A DNA stretch of 64,000 bases, taken from Treponema succinifaciens DSM 2489. Its GTDB lineage: Bacteria > Spirochaetota > Spirochaetia > Treponematales > Treponemataceae. The stretch covers positions 1-64,000 of the forward strand of contig NC_015386.1 of assembly GCF_000195275.1 (NCBI RefSeq). Reading direction: 5' to 3'. The position numbers and the translations under genes are program-made. Shown here in pieces: positions 9,438 to 19,379 of this stretch. Under the pieces are notes generated by a model. The model was given only the letters and a program-made list of their open reading frames with translations. It was not told the origin of the DNA and did no database searches. Positions within the stretch are counted from its first letter, which is position 1; each line of letters starts with the position of its first letter.

Positions 9438-11441
9438 ATGTTAGAAGTGGCAAGGAAGCTAACCAAGCTGCTCGAAAGCGAGCCGGATCCGAGGGAAGGG
9501 GCCGGCGGAAGGCGCGAGTTCAACCAGACGAAGCTGTTCATGATATGCCCGCCGACGGTGGGGGTGGTGACGGACAACCGCGACCCCGACTGCCTCGGAC
9601 GGATAAGGATAAGCTATGACACCGTAGTGCCCGGAAGCGTAAGCCCGTGGCTTCCGGTAATCGGGCAGGGGCGTGGGACGGGAAAAGGAATGTGGACGCT
9701 CCCGGAAATCGGAACGCAGTGCCTTGCGGTGTTCACGGCGGCGGACAGGAGCAGGGGCTATGTGCTGGGCTTCATATACGACAGGGAGCACCGGCCGCCG
9801 GAAAGCGGGACCGAAAAGAGGTGCGACAGCACGCTCCTGCAGACAAGAAGCCACAGGATAGAAATCACCGACAAAGAGGGAAGCGAGGAGATACGGATAG
9901 AAAGCGCGGAAGGCCGTATGCGGGTGAGCATAGGGAAGTCCGGCGGGATAAAGGTCGAGAACGAGCTTGGCGGAATAAACATAAAGTGCAGGAATTTCAA
10001 ATGTGAAGGCGAAGGCGAAATTCACCTTGCGACAAAAAAAACATTTGCACTTACAACTGATGATACATTAAAAATAAGTCCGAAAGGCAATGTGAACATC
10101 ACAAGCGACAAGGAAGTTAATCTCAAGGGCAAGAACATCAAGATGAGTGGCACGAAGGGCGTAACTGCAGAAGGTAAGCAGATAGCCGTTCAGGACGACA
10201 AGGTAATGGGCTTTGACGTTCATATTATGGTAGTTCCAAGTGGAAACGGAACAACAACGGTGCCGCTTCCTCATCCGTTTATTGGAAAACTTGCAGATAA
10301 GCTATCTAAAGACGTAAAGATAAAAGACAAGGCCTGTGCAACAAAAGACAGCGTTGCAAAGCATGATGATTCCATGCACATGCAGCTGCCTGGTACAATC
10401 AAGTTCCAGAATAATCCTAAGAAAGAAGGAAACGTTACAGGCGGTACAAGTCCTAAGGTAAAAATTAACGGTAAGGAAGCTGCGGTTATAGGCTCTCAGG
10501 TAAGCACCTGTAATGACGTGGGGGCACAGAATAACAGTACGGTTATTGCGCCGGGTGCCAGTATGCCTATGCCTGTAATCATCAATCCTAAAAATACAGA
10601 AGAATGGAAGAGAGAGCAGGAAGAAAAGGAAAAGAAGGAACCTAAGTTTTCTAGCGTTAAGTGGGGCAGTTCCAGCGTGGAAGAAGGTAAGGAAGTTGAA
10701 CTTACCGCAAGCGTGCAGGATATTGAAGACGGCAATATGGTAACGCTGCAGGTATTCCCGGAAGGAAAAGGACCAGAAGACGGAGTTCCGATTGCATCGT
10801 TCCCGCTTACTGTAAAAGGCGGAAGCGTAAGTGCAAAATGGAGCTACCACGCAAATAAAAGCGAGCTTCCGCCAGACAGCGACCCTAAGTTTGTGTTCAG
10901 CGCTCACTGTGCATGGTGCAATTTTGAAAAGAGCAGTAACAGTGTAGAAGTAAAGCTTATCCGCCCTGAAATTACAAAGGCAGAATGGCAGGATAAAGAT
11001 GGCGGCTCTACAAGTAAAGGCCTTGTTGGAGAGACTCTTAAACTTCATGCGGAAACGAAGGACATGGAAGGCGGAGTTACTTTCCATGTGTATGACGAGA
11101 ACGGGCACGAGGTGTTCTCGAAAGGCGCGAATATTGTTGACGGCAAGGCTGAGGCTGAGTGGATTTACCACTGGAACGGCGAAAAGCTTGAAGAAAAGCC
11201 TAAGTTTACGTTTGAGGTAACGGGGCAGAGGTGTAAGAGGGTGGAATCTGGGGAGTGCGAGATTTTTTCTAAATTTAAGATGGAGCTTACAACAGTATAT
11301 TCAAATTTTACGGATAAGTATGAATTCTATTTAATGTTGCCTAATGATGAAGAAAAACAGGTTAATATTAATGAAGGTGCTATTGAAGAAGAAGATTTGA
11401 TACCAGGTATATATAAATTAATTGCGAGGGAAAAAGAATGA
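9438..11441 (+). CDS. spike protein 1: VgrG/gp5 OB-fold, PAAR, two Ig-like modules
   Basis: The 667-aa protein is read in order as: gp5-type OB fold (about 40-118, with VGVVTDNRDPDCLGRIRISY and PEIGTQCLAVF), a beta-helix stem (125-250), a PAAR-type tip (260-372, with LPHPFIGKLADKLS and VKINGKEAAVIGS), a charged linker (384-402), two Ig-like repeats (about 400-507 and 510-610), and a short AT-rich variable tail (612-667). The tail (YEFYLMLPNDEEKQ) resembles the transthyretin-like tails of the hub proteins. It should form the puncturing tip and carry the downstream peptidase. AGGAG precedes the ATG. The 5' part is much more GC-rich than the neighbouring genes. Confidence 0.92.
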   Translation: MLEVARKLTKLLESEPDPREGAGGRREFNQTKLFMICPPTVGVVTDNRDPDCLGRIRISYDTVVPGSVSPWLPVIGQGRGTGKGMWTLPEIGTQCLAVFTAADRSRGYVLGFIYDREHRPPESGTEKRCDSTLLQTRSHRIEITDKEGSEEIRIESAEGRMRVSIGKSGGIKVENELGGINIKCRNFKCEGEGEIHLATKKTFALTTDDTLKISPKGNVNITSDKEVNLKGKNIKMSGTKGVTAEGKQIAVQDDKVMGFDVHIMVVPSGNGTTTVPLPHPFIGKLADKLSKDVKIKDKACATKDSVAKHDDSMHMQLPGTIKFQNNPKKEGNVTGGTSPKVKINGKEAAVIGSQVSTCNDVGAQNNSTVIAPGASMPMPVIINPKNTEEWKREQEEKEKKEPKFSSVKWGSSSVEEGKEVELTASVQDIEDGNMVTLQVFPEGKGPEDGVPIASFPLTVKGGSVSAKWSYHANKSELPPDSDPKFVFSAHCAWCNFEKSSNSVEVKLIRPEITKAEWQDKDGGSTSKGLVGETLKLHAETKDMEGGVTFHVYDENGHEVFSKGANIVDGKAEAEWIYHWNGEKLEEKPKFTFEVTGQRCKRVESGECEIFSKFKMELTTVYSNFTDKYEFYLMLPNDEEKQVNINEGAIEEEDLIPGIYKLIAREKE

Positions 11442-11575
11442 GCGAACAGGAAAATAGTGAGACAAAAATAGTACCGGTAGATATAGAAGTATTATTGAAA
11501 CACGGTTTAATAATAAATCCTAATGATGACATAAAAGTTGTTGTATATTCATCAGAGGAAGAGGATGCATCGTAA
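11438..11575 (+). CDS. 45-aa acidic ORF between spike and peptidase
   Basis: The ORF overlaps the spike stop by four bases (ATGA) and ends directly before the next ATG at 11576. Translation is MSEQENSETKIVPVDIEVLL and onward, ending in an acidic tail. No family is recognised. The tight coupling on both sides argues that it is translated; a small adaptor or chaperone that links the peptidase to the spike is possible, but this is inference. Confidence 0.55.
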   Translation: MSEQENSETKIVPVDIEVLLKHGLIINPNDDIKVVVYSSEEEDAS

Positions 11576-14500
11576 ATGAAGGAACTTATAAATCCAGTTG
11601 AAGATATAGCTAAAGGAAAAGATTTTATTCTCAGACCAAGTGGAGCTTTTCATAATGGAATTAATATTGAAACACATGGTCCTGTAAAATCAATTGCTAA
11701 AGGAAAAGTTATTGCATACAGATTTTCAAAAGATTATATTGCGTTAGGAATCAATGAAGATACTTATATAATGGAAAGTCATTTTCACTGGCTGGGAAAT
11801 GATTTCTGGAAGGATAAAAATCTTATTGAAGGAGAAAATCAGAATAACAACTATAAAACTTATTTTGAAAAAATTGAAAATCAGGAAGGATGTTATAAAT
11901 TAAAGGAAGGATTAAGTGAATTTGACAAAATAGAAGCTTATTATTATTTACGAAGATTAATTTCAAACAGTTTTGTTTTAATGGAGTATGAATTACCACA
12001 GTTAAATCAAGATAAAATAAAGTTTTATATGTTATACAATCATTTAGCTCCATTTGGCCGAATGACATCTAAACAGAAATTAGAGTTAGCATGGTTTTCT
12101 AAACAGAAGTTGTCATTAGACAATGCTGTATATACTTATGTGACTACGGAAGAAGGAACAATATTACCTTCTGAATTAAAACTTAAAACCGTAAGTAAAG
12201 TAAAAGATGATATTTATAAAATATCCTGGAATTATTGTCCTGGTCTTCCTGCTGGTACTGGAACAATTAAAGAATCTTTAATTCGTATAGATTTAAGAGA
12301 AAAAGAAACAAGAAGGGCCTATAGAAAAGGAATAGATCCTGAATCTAAAGAAGCGGTTTGTCTTGCTGCGAGTGATAAAAAGACAGCGGAAGGAATAATT
12401 ATTTATACAAATGAAAAAGTAGGAGCTCGAAATGTAAAAGCTATTGTTTCTAAGGATACCGAATTTGATTGCGAGATAAACGATTTGATCAAGGCTTATG
12501 ACACTACATTTAAGGATAAGGATAATAAAGATATTTCATTTTGCCCATTAAAAGTAAACTGTGATGGAATTGAAGGTTTTATATACTTAAATGAAACGCA
12601 GGAATACAAAACAAAAAAAGAATGGGAAAAGGACATTAATCAGTTTTATGAAGTTATAAACAAAAATAAACCCGTCCCATTTAATTCATTTAAGTTAAAT
12701 CTGAAGTTCAGAGAAACAAAGAATGGTAAGCAAATTAAAATTGAAGAAGACAAAATATGTTTCCCAGAAGATTTAGAAATCGATGAAGGAGAAATTATTG
12801 GCTATTCAGGCTTTAATTTTATGAAAGAAGATACTGTAGGAAATGGAAATGCAGTCGTTTCTGATAACGATATAAGAGATTTTATTATTCATATAGAAAC
12901 GTTCTTTGAAAATGATGAGAAACTAAAATTTGATTATTTTAAAGATGGAAAACTTAAAGAAGCAGATTTATTAAAACCATTCTTCTTAATAGTAAATGCC
13001 GAAACACAACTTGTAAATAAAAAACCTGAATGTAAACTGACAAAAGCAACAGAATCATACGATGGCTGCATAGCAAAAGTCGAAAAAGGCTTTGGCTTTT
13101 ATGATAATGAAGAGTTTTATAAGCTAACTATTTATGCAAATGCTCTCGTAGTTAACTCAAATTATTTTATAATAAATGATTACTCAAAATGGAACTATGT
13201 TGGCCGCAACGACCCAGGGTGTAGAAATTGGTATTCGATTCCAAAAGATGTAAATGTATCTGTTTATAATGAAAAAGCTAATTCCTTAAATAAAACAATT
13301 TCATTGAAAGCTGGATATATATACCACGTTGATGATGGAAGAGGAACAGATAAAGACAAAGGTTGGGGTAAGGATGGAGGCGAAGCTCCTAAAGAATTAC
13401 GTCATATAGATTGTACTTATGAAATATTACCTCAAAGTAAGATTTATTATATAAAATCCGCTGATTATTCCAAAATGATAAATAAAATTACAGAAAATAG
13501 GTGGTTAACAGAAAAAGATCAAAAAGACCTCGTATGGATAAAAGACAGATTAGATTCCAGCAATTTGTATTCAAAGATTGAAAAATCTGAAGGTGAAACA
13601 GAAACTGTTGCAGCAGAGATAAAATTAGAACCAACATCTGAAGAAATTATTGAATATGCAACCGAAGAAAGAAAAGAAGAGTCTGCTGTTTGGATAAATG
13701 CAAAAGATAACGAAGGCAAAAGTTATTGGGTAAAAAAATCAGACATTAAAACAGAAAAAGGTGGCACGCCTGTAGAACTTGTTTCATATTACGATTGGAA
13801 TAAGCTATTTGATAAAATCGAATTGAAAGATAATAAAAAGTATATTGTCTGTAAGCCTGAAAAGCTGGAAAAAAAAGATAAATTTTCAGCAAGATTTAAT
13901 CGGTTTGACAGACAAAGAAAGATTCAAAGACTTGCAGATTGCGGAATCGGCGAAGATTTTGCAAACAGATTACTGGATGGAAAAGAAGGCAATTTTTTCT
14001 TTACCCATGTAAATGAATGGTCGAATGAAAGCAAGCAGGTAACAGATATCCAGTTACTAACCGATGATCCTGACAAAATTAAAGATTCATTTGAAAACTT
14101 TGAATTTTTCAAAGAAATTAAAGGGAAAAACAACTTTCCAAAACAAGATGTATTCTGTTACATACATCCAAATTATTTCCTGAAAAACTTGCGGAAACTC
14201 GTTACTATTCCTGAGTTTAATCCGTATGAAGGAATGACATATGCATCACTTTATTCAGGTTCTCCAGCAGAAGTATTTGACAGAACAAAAAGTGCAAATA
14301 GTGATAGTGAAAAAGCAGCCAATAAATGCAAACTTCCAGACTCATGGAAAGTTGAAAGTAATCCTGGTTTTACTACAAAACCTTCAATTGATGAAAAGCG
14401 ATTTACAGACGGAAAGTGCAAAGGTTATGGAAAAGTTACAGGATTGTTCAATGAAGATTATTTAAAAACTATAAGATCTAAAAAAGATGGTATAGAAATT

Positions 14501-15064
14501 CCTTATTCTGTTACAAGAAGCTATTATTATCATATTGGAGTTGATTTTTCTGGAAAAGAAGGTGATCCGATAATTTCATTAATACATGGAAAAGTTTTAG
14601 CTAAGTGCTGGATTACATCGAACGGCAGATGTTTATTAGTTCAGGGAAAAACTACAAACAATTTGTATATGTTATGCCATTTAAGCGCTTATGCAGATAA
14701 TTTAGAAGTAGATGACGAAATAGTTCCTGGACAAGAGGTTGCAAAAGTTGGTGGCTCTGGAGGAGATGATGGTTATTACAGTGAAACGGCTTTTGCTCAC
14801 CCTCATTTGCATGTAAGTGTAATATATTTTCCTAAAGCAAATGCTGTCGTAAGTGAAATTCTCGATAAAGCAATAGTTATTACTATTGATAAGAAAAAGA
14901 AAGAAAAACGGAGAAATTGGAATTTTAATGATAAAACTAATTTTTCCAGACAATATCTGGATCCATTGAATTATTCATTTGAAGGAGGATGGTTTAATGA
15001 TCTTGGTGACAGAGAAGCTTTAGAAAACGCATATGTTGAATCCAAGAAACCAAAAGAAAAATGA
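11576..15064 (+). CDS. large M23-type peptidase, candidate spike-delivered effector
   Basis: The 1162-aa protein lacks a signal peptide. The C-terminal region holds an M23 (LytM) metallopeptidase domain: the HxGxD motif is at H986-D990 (YHIGVDFSG) and the HLH motif at about 1077-1079 (AHPHLHVSV). The N-terminus has a second, degenerate-looking M23-like segment (FHNGINIETHGPVKSIAKG). The central 800 residues are unrecognised, with SH3-like and charged stretches. M23 enzymes cut peptidoglycan peptides, so it should act in a target periplasm. It follows the spike and precedes an exported SH3 protein with a four-base overlap, the usual effector-immunity arrangement. A partial second copy lies at 19380-20359. 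Confidence 0.75.
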   Translation: MKELINPVEDIAKGKDFILRPSGAFHNGINIETHGPVKSIAKGKVIAYRFSKDYIALGINEDTYIMESHFHWLGNDFWKDKNLIEGENQNNNYKTYFEKIENQEGCYKLKEGLSEFDKIEAYYYLRRLISNSFVLMEYELPQLNQDKIKFYMLYNHLAPFGRMTSKQKLELAWFSKQKLSLDNAVYTYVTTEEGTILPSELKLKTVSKVKDDIYKISWNYCPGLPAGTGTIKESLIRIDLREKETRRAYRKGIDPESKEAVCLAASDKKTAEGIIIYTNEKVGARNVKAIVSKDTEFDCEINDLIKAYDTTFKDKDNKDISFCPLKVNCDGIEGFIYLNETQEYKTKKEWEKDINQFYEVINKNKPVPFNSFKLNLKFRETKNGKQIKIEEDKICFPEDLEIDEGEIIGYSGFNFMKEDTVGNGNAVVSDNDIRDFIIHIETFFENDEKLKFDYFKDGKLKEADLLKPFFLIVNAETQLVNKKPECKLTKATESYDGCIAKVEKGFGFYDNEEFYKLTIYANALVVNSNYFIINDYSKWNYVGRNDPGCRNWYSIPKDVNVSVYNEKANSLNKTISLKAGYIYHVDDGRGTDKDKGWGKDGGEAPKELRHIDCTYEILPQSKIYYIKSADYSKMINKITENRWLTEKDQKDLVWIKDRLDSSNLYSKIEKSEGETETVAAEIKLEPTSEEIIEYATEERKEESAVWINAKDNEGKSYWVKKSDIKTEKGGTPVELVSYYDWNKLFDKIELKDNKKYIVCKPEKLEKKDKFSARFNRFDRQRKIQRLADCGIGEDFANRLLDGKEGNFFFTHVNEWSNESKQVTDIQLLTDDPDKIKDSFENFEFFKEIKGKNNFPKQDVFCYIHPNYFLKNLRKLVTIPEFNPYEGMTYASLYSGSPAEVFDRTKSANSDSEKAANKCKLPDSWKVESNPGFTTKPSIDEKRFTDGKCKGYGKVTGLFNEDYLKTIRSKKDGIEIPYSVTRSYYYHIGVDFSGKEGDPIISLIHGKVLAKCWITSNGRCLLVQGKTTNNLYMLCHLSAYADNLEVDDEIVPGQEVAKVGGSGGDDGYYSETAFAHPHLHVSVIYFPKANAVVSEILDKAIVITIDKKKKEKRRNWNFNDKTNFSRQYLDPLNYSFEGGWFNDLGDREALENAYVESKKPKEK

Positions 15065-16170
15065 AAAAAATAATTTTTATAACAATTTTAATTTTTATTA
15101 ATTATTGCTTCTCTGCACATACTTTTGAATATAGAGTTATAAAAGATAATGTTGGTTATTCAAAAAATGAAAGAGAATTAAAAATAAAAAAAGGAGCAAT
15201 AATTAGCTCGGATCATAGTGTTATATATGGAAACATTGTAGATGATAATTATTTTATGTGCATGCAGGATGCAAATACTGGAAATTTCATTTCCTTAGCT
15301 TATTTGGAATTAATGCAATGTAATACAAAATTGCCAGAAAAAATAATTACTTATACAGAAAAAGGCTTTGAAAAAAAAGCAATTCCTGCATACTTTTTAG
15401 ATATACTTTATTCAAAAAATAGGAATATTTTGGAAGAATATGAAGTAATAGATAATCTGTATAGAATTCAAGCTGTAGCTTCATATTTAAATAATGACAT
15501 ACCTTTTTATGCTATAGTAACAAATATCGGTATAGAATTACATAATAGTGATGAAATTGATTTTACAAATATCGAAAAAAAGTCTGACGAAGTATATGAA
15601 TGTGACGGAATAGCTTTTGGACTTAGCGACAACCCACTTTCCAGTTATGAAACTTTTCAATGGTATTCAGTCATTATAGATAGTAAAAGGCAGATAGAGA
15701 AATTTACACTTAAAATTGATGGAGATTATTTAAGTATAGACAATAAAACAACTGGAAAACATATAATTACACTTGCTTATGTTGATGATACGGTTATAAA
15801 AGAACTTTGTAATTTATTTGAAAATAATCAATGCAATCTTTCTAAAGTGAAATTTCCTCGACACGCTGATAATTCCTGTGATTATGAAAATGGAAAAATA
15901 GTTAACAATAAAAATGTGGCTCAGCATAAGAGAATGAAAGTCAAGGAAAACTTAAAACTCCGTTCTGGAGAAGCCTCTTCAACACAAGTTCTTACTGTAA
16001 TGTCAGCCGGAACAACTGTAAGAATTCTTGAACTCGGCAAAGCAGAAATTATCGATGGCATTTCTTCAAACTGGGTAAAGGTTGAAGTACAATTTGATGC
16101 AACAGACCGCAATGGAAATCCGATAAAACCCGGTACAGTCGGCTGGTGCTTCGGTGGTTTCCTTGAATGA
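15061..16170 (+). CDS. exported SH3-domain protein, candidate immunity to the M23 effector
   Basis: The 369-aa protein has a signal peptide (KKIIFITILIFINYCFSA). Its body is unknown, and the C-terminal bacterial SH3 domain spans about residues 295-369 (KVKENLKLRSGEASSTQV to GTVGWCFGGFLE). It overlaps the peptidase stop by four bases. Bacterial SH3 domains commonly bind cell-wall peptides, so a periplasmic protein that shields the wall or blocks the peptidase fits. A homologue at 20356 follows the second peptidase copy, which supports the pairing. The immunity role is inference. Confidence 0.68.
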   Translation: MKKIIFITILIFINYCFSAHTFEYRVIKDNVGYSKNERELKIKKGAIISSDHSVIYGNIVDDNYFMCMQDANTGNFISLAYLELMQCNTKLPEKIITYTEKGFEKKAIPAYFLDILYSKNRNILEEYEVIDNLYRIQAVASYLNNDIPFYAIVTNIGIELHNSDEIDFTNIEKKSDEVYECDGIAFGLSDNPLSSYETFQWYSVIIDSKRQIEKFTLKIDGDYLSIDNKTTGKHIITLAYVDDTVIKELCNLFENNQCNLSKVKFPRHADNSCDYENGKIVNNKNVAQHKRMKVKENLKLRSGEASSTQVLTVMSAGTTVRILELGKAEIIDGISSNWVKVEVQFDATDRNGNPIKPGTVGWCFGGFLE

Positions 16171-16201
16171 GGAAGATGCGGAAAAAACAGGGAAGAAAGC
16201 C

Positions 16202-18060
16202 ATGATGGACATAAACGCCAAGATAAAGGAACTACTCCAGAAAGAGCCGGATCCGCGGGGAGGAGCGGCAGAGCGGACGGAGCGTGCGCAGAAGCTGCTG
16301 CTGTGGGGCTGCCCGCCGGTACTGGGAGCGGTGACGGACAACCGCGACCCAGAGTGCCTCGGACGGGTGAGGATAAGCCTTGACGCGCTGATACCGGGGA
16401 GCGAGAGCACATGGCTTCCCGTTGCGGGAGGCAGCAGGAAAGGCGGAGCCGGACTGTGGACCCTGCCGGAAATCGGGACACAGGCGCTCGCGGTGTTCAC
16501 GGCGGCTGACAGGAGCAGGGGGTACGTGCTTGGGTTCATCTACGACAGGCAGCACAGGCCGCCCGAGCACTCGACTGAAAGCAGTGCGGAGAGCACTGTG
16601 CTCCAGACAAGGAAGCACCGCATAGAGATAACAGACGAGGACGGGAAGGAAGAAATCAGGATAGAGAGCGCCGGGGGGGGGGAATACGTGTCATCACGGG
16701 CAAGGGAAAAGGGCTTCAGGTGATAAACGAGCTTGGCGGAATAAACATAAAGTGCAGGAATTTCAAATGTGAAGGCGAAATTCACCTTGCGACAAAAAAG
16801 ACTCTCACAGCTAGGACAGACGATGCCCTGAAGATAAAGGCTGGCGGAAGCCTGAACATCACAAGCGACAAGGCAGTTAATCTCAAGGGCAAGAACATCA
16901 AGATGAGCGGGACGAAGGGCGTAACTGCAGAAGGCAAGCAGATAGCCGTTCAGGACGACAAGGTAATGGGCTTTGACGTTCATATCATGGTTGTGCCGAG
17001 CGGAAACGGAACTACAACAGTGCCGCTTCCTCATCCATTCATCGGGAAGCTTGCAGATAAGCTTTCTAAAGACGTAAAGATAAAAGACAAGGCCTGTGCA
17101 ACAAAAGACAGCGTTGCAAAGCATGATGACAGCATGCATATGCAGCTTCCGGGCACAATCAAGTTTCAGAATAATCCCAAAAAAGAAGGTAAGGTTACCG
17201 GCGGAACTTCGAGCAAGGTAAAAATCAACGGTAAAGAGGCCGCTGTAATTGGTTCTCAGGTAAGCACATGTAATGATGTGGGGGCACAGAATAACAGTAC
17301 GGTTATTGCGCCGGGTGCCAGTATGCCTATGCCTGTAATCATTAATCCTAAGAACACGGAAGAATGGAAGCGCGAGCAGGAAGAAAAGGAAAAGAAGGAA
17401 CCAAAGTTTTCCAGCGTTAAGTGGGGAAGTTCCAGCGCTGAAGAAGGCAAGGAAGTTGAGCTTACCGCAAGCGTGAAGGACATAGCGGACGGCAATATGG
17501 TAACGCTGCAGGTGTTCCCGGAAGGAAAGGGGCCTGAGGACGGAGTTCCGATTGCATCATTTCCTCTTACGGTAAAGGGCGGAAGTGTAAGTGCAAAGTG
17601 GAGTTACTACGCAAATAAAAGCGAGCTGCCACCGGACAGTGATCCTAAGTTTGTGTTCAGCGCTCACTGCGCATGGTGCAATTTTGAGAAATCAAGCAAC
17701 TCACTGGAAGTAAGGCTTATCCGTCCTGAGATTACAAAGGCGGAATGGCAGGATAAGGACGGAAACACTGTAAGCAAAGGTCTGGTCGGAGAGCCTCTTA
17801 AACTTCATGCAGAAACGAAGGACATGGAAGGCGGAGTTACTTTCCATGTGTATGACGAGAACGGGCACGAGGTCTTCTCGAAAGGTGTGAATATTGTTGA
17901 CGGCAAGGCTGAGGCTGAGTGGACTTACCGCTGGAACGGAGAAAAACTTGACCATAAGCCTAAATTTACTTTTGAGGTGACAGGGCAGAGATGCAAGAAG
18001 ATAGAATCTTCGGAGGTGGAGATTTCTGCTAATTTGCTTGTAAAAGTAATAGATCAGTAA
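16202..18060 (+). pseudogene. spike protein 2, out of frame at a G10 tract and cut by an IS
   Basis: This is a near-copy of the 9438 spike. ATG 16202 (or 16205) opens the OB-fold part (GAVTDNRDPECLGRVRIS). The frame fails at ten Gs at 16673-16682 and stops at 16723. In the other frame the stem, PAAR tip and both Ig-like modules run on cleanly to 18060, close to spike 1 at both DNA and protein level. Eight or eleven Gs would restore one 600-plus-residue protein. The last codons (LLVKVIDQ) are followed by a stop that belongs to the IS end at 18058, so the variable tail is lost. It could be a phase-variable gene in its OFF state or a decayed copy. Confidence 0.85.
16673..16682 (+). repeat. poly-G tract (G10) in spike 2
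   Basis: Ten consecutive Gs interrupt the spike 2 reading frame between the OB fold and the stem. Spike 1 has ordinary mixed sequence there. Homopolymer runs of this length are prone to slipped-strand changes, and poly-G phase variation is known in Treponema pallidum. Confidence 0.85.
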
Positions 18061-18104
18061 GCTAAGCCCTTTGTCCAGACATTTTGTCTGAAAAATAACG
18101 AATT

Positions 18105-19001
18105 TTATGCAGCCATCTTGTTGATGATTGCCGAAGGAAAACTTCCTTCCCTGTATACTTCGTCAGGAGTCTTGTAATCCAAGCCCTGATGAATTCTTTC
18201 ATTGTTGAAGAACCTCACGAATTCTCCAAGCAGTTTTCGGAGTTCTTCTTCGGATCTGTAATCCCGGAGAAAAATCCATTCATATTTCAAAGTACGCCAG
18301 GTTCGCTCTACAAAGATGTTGTCCTTGCATCTTCCGATTCCGTCCATGCTGATTTCAACATTGTAGGATTTCAGAAGCCCGATGAACTCTCCGCTGGTAT
18401 ACTGGGAACCGCAGTCCGTGTTGAATACTGCCGGAACCCCGTATTTCTCAAAGGCTTCCCTCACGCATTCCAGGCAGAAATCTGTCCTCATGCTGTCCGA
18501 GAGCCGCCAGCTCAGAATCTTCCGGCTGTACAAATCAATCACGGCCGTAAAATACATCATGCCCCATGGAGTCTTGATGTAAGTGATGTCTGTCGCCATT
18601 ACCTGGTTCGGGAACGCGATGAACTTGTTCCGCAAGAGGTACGGGAACTTTCCGTATGGCGCTTTTCCGCTTCTTGTGGTCTTGAAGACAGGCTTCTGGC
18701 CTTTGATTCCAAGTTCCTTGTACAGGTTGCGGATAAACTTTTCTCCAGCCCAGTCGTACCCGAGTCTTTTCAGATGCTTTGACATCTTTTTGTAACCATA
18801 GGTACTGTGAGTTGACCACTCATTGATTACAATTTTTGCACGATTGAACCTTGTTTTGTTTTCCCCAGCCTTCTTTTTCTGTCGTTCTGCTTCAAATCTG
18901 CGGCGCTCATAGTAAGTTGCCCGTGGAAGTTTCAGTATCCGGCACTGTTCAAGTACAGACAGCCCGACTCCATTTTTTGTCATGCATATCTTTTTGAACA
19001 A
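18105..19001 (-). pseudogene. IS3-family transposase OrfB, copy 1, frame shifted at its 5' end
   Basis: The rve/DDE integrase core is intact: MATDITYIKTPWG (first D), VFNTDCGSQYTSGEF (second D) and RCKDNIFVERTWRTLKYEW (E). Compared with the other copies, an extra A in the run before TGGAGTCGGG means that the frame entered by the usual -1 shift from OrfA hits a stop soon afterwards. Only a separate internal start (ATG at the 19001 end) could express it. Confidence 0.75.
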
Positions 19002-19013
19002 GCTGCCATGATG

Positions 19014-19304
19014 CTAGTCCAGATGAAGCTTTTTTTTTAGCAAGTCAACCTCGAGCTGTTTCTTTCCTAATGAGGCGAGCATTTCATCCTGCTTTGCCCG
19101 TAGCCTTTCATTCTCTTCACGGAGGGCTTTCTGTTCGTCTGTCTCAAGTTTTCCTTCCAGAAACTGCTCCATCCATTCAGACAGTGTGCTTGGTGCAATG
19201 CTGTACTTTGCAGCGACCTCCGCCTCTTTAGCTCTCTTTTTAAGAGCCTCTTTTGCAACTTCGAGTTTGAACTTGTCTGAAAAATCCTTTCTTTTTCTTC
19301 CCAT
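19014..19304 (-). CDS. IS3-family OrfA, copy 1
   Basis: A 96-aa helix-turn-helix plus leucine-zipper protein (GRKRKDFSDKFKLEVAKEAL and later KKQLEVDLLKKKLHLD). It ends in a run of nine As that allows the -1 slip used by IS3 elements to make OrfAB. The protein is identical in all three copies. Confidence 0.88.
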   Translation of the reverse strand: MGRKRKDFSDKFKLEVAKEALKKRAKEAEVAAKYSIAPSTLSEWMEQFLEGKLETDEQKALREENERLRAKQDEMLASLGKKQLEVDLLKKKLHLD

Positions 19305-19379
19305 GAATTTGTCCTACCTTGACCTTAGCACAAATTCGTTGTTTTTTCTCCTCCGTGTCTAAATCTGAGGCTTATTATA

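Larger units (their letters stand above)
18058..19379 (-). mobile_element. IS3-family element, copy 1 (1322 bp, probably inactive)
   Basis: The ends are shared by all three copies: TAAGCTAAGCCC on one side and GGCTTATTATA on the other. The flanking trinucleotides (CAG and TAG) do not match, so there is no target duplication. The element separates the truncated spike 2 from a peptidase lacking its N-terminal part, so it marks a deletion rather than a simple insertion. One extra base in a homopolymer (six Ts at 18972-18977; five in the other copies) shifts the start of the transposase frame. Confidence 0.9.

Noticed and set aside
18189-18782. Frame of 197 aa opposite the IS transposase (also at 39005 and 53176)
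   Set aside because: It is the antisense shadow of OrfB, which carries the DDE motifs.
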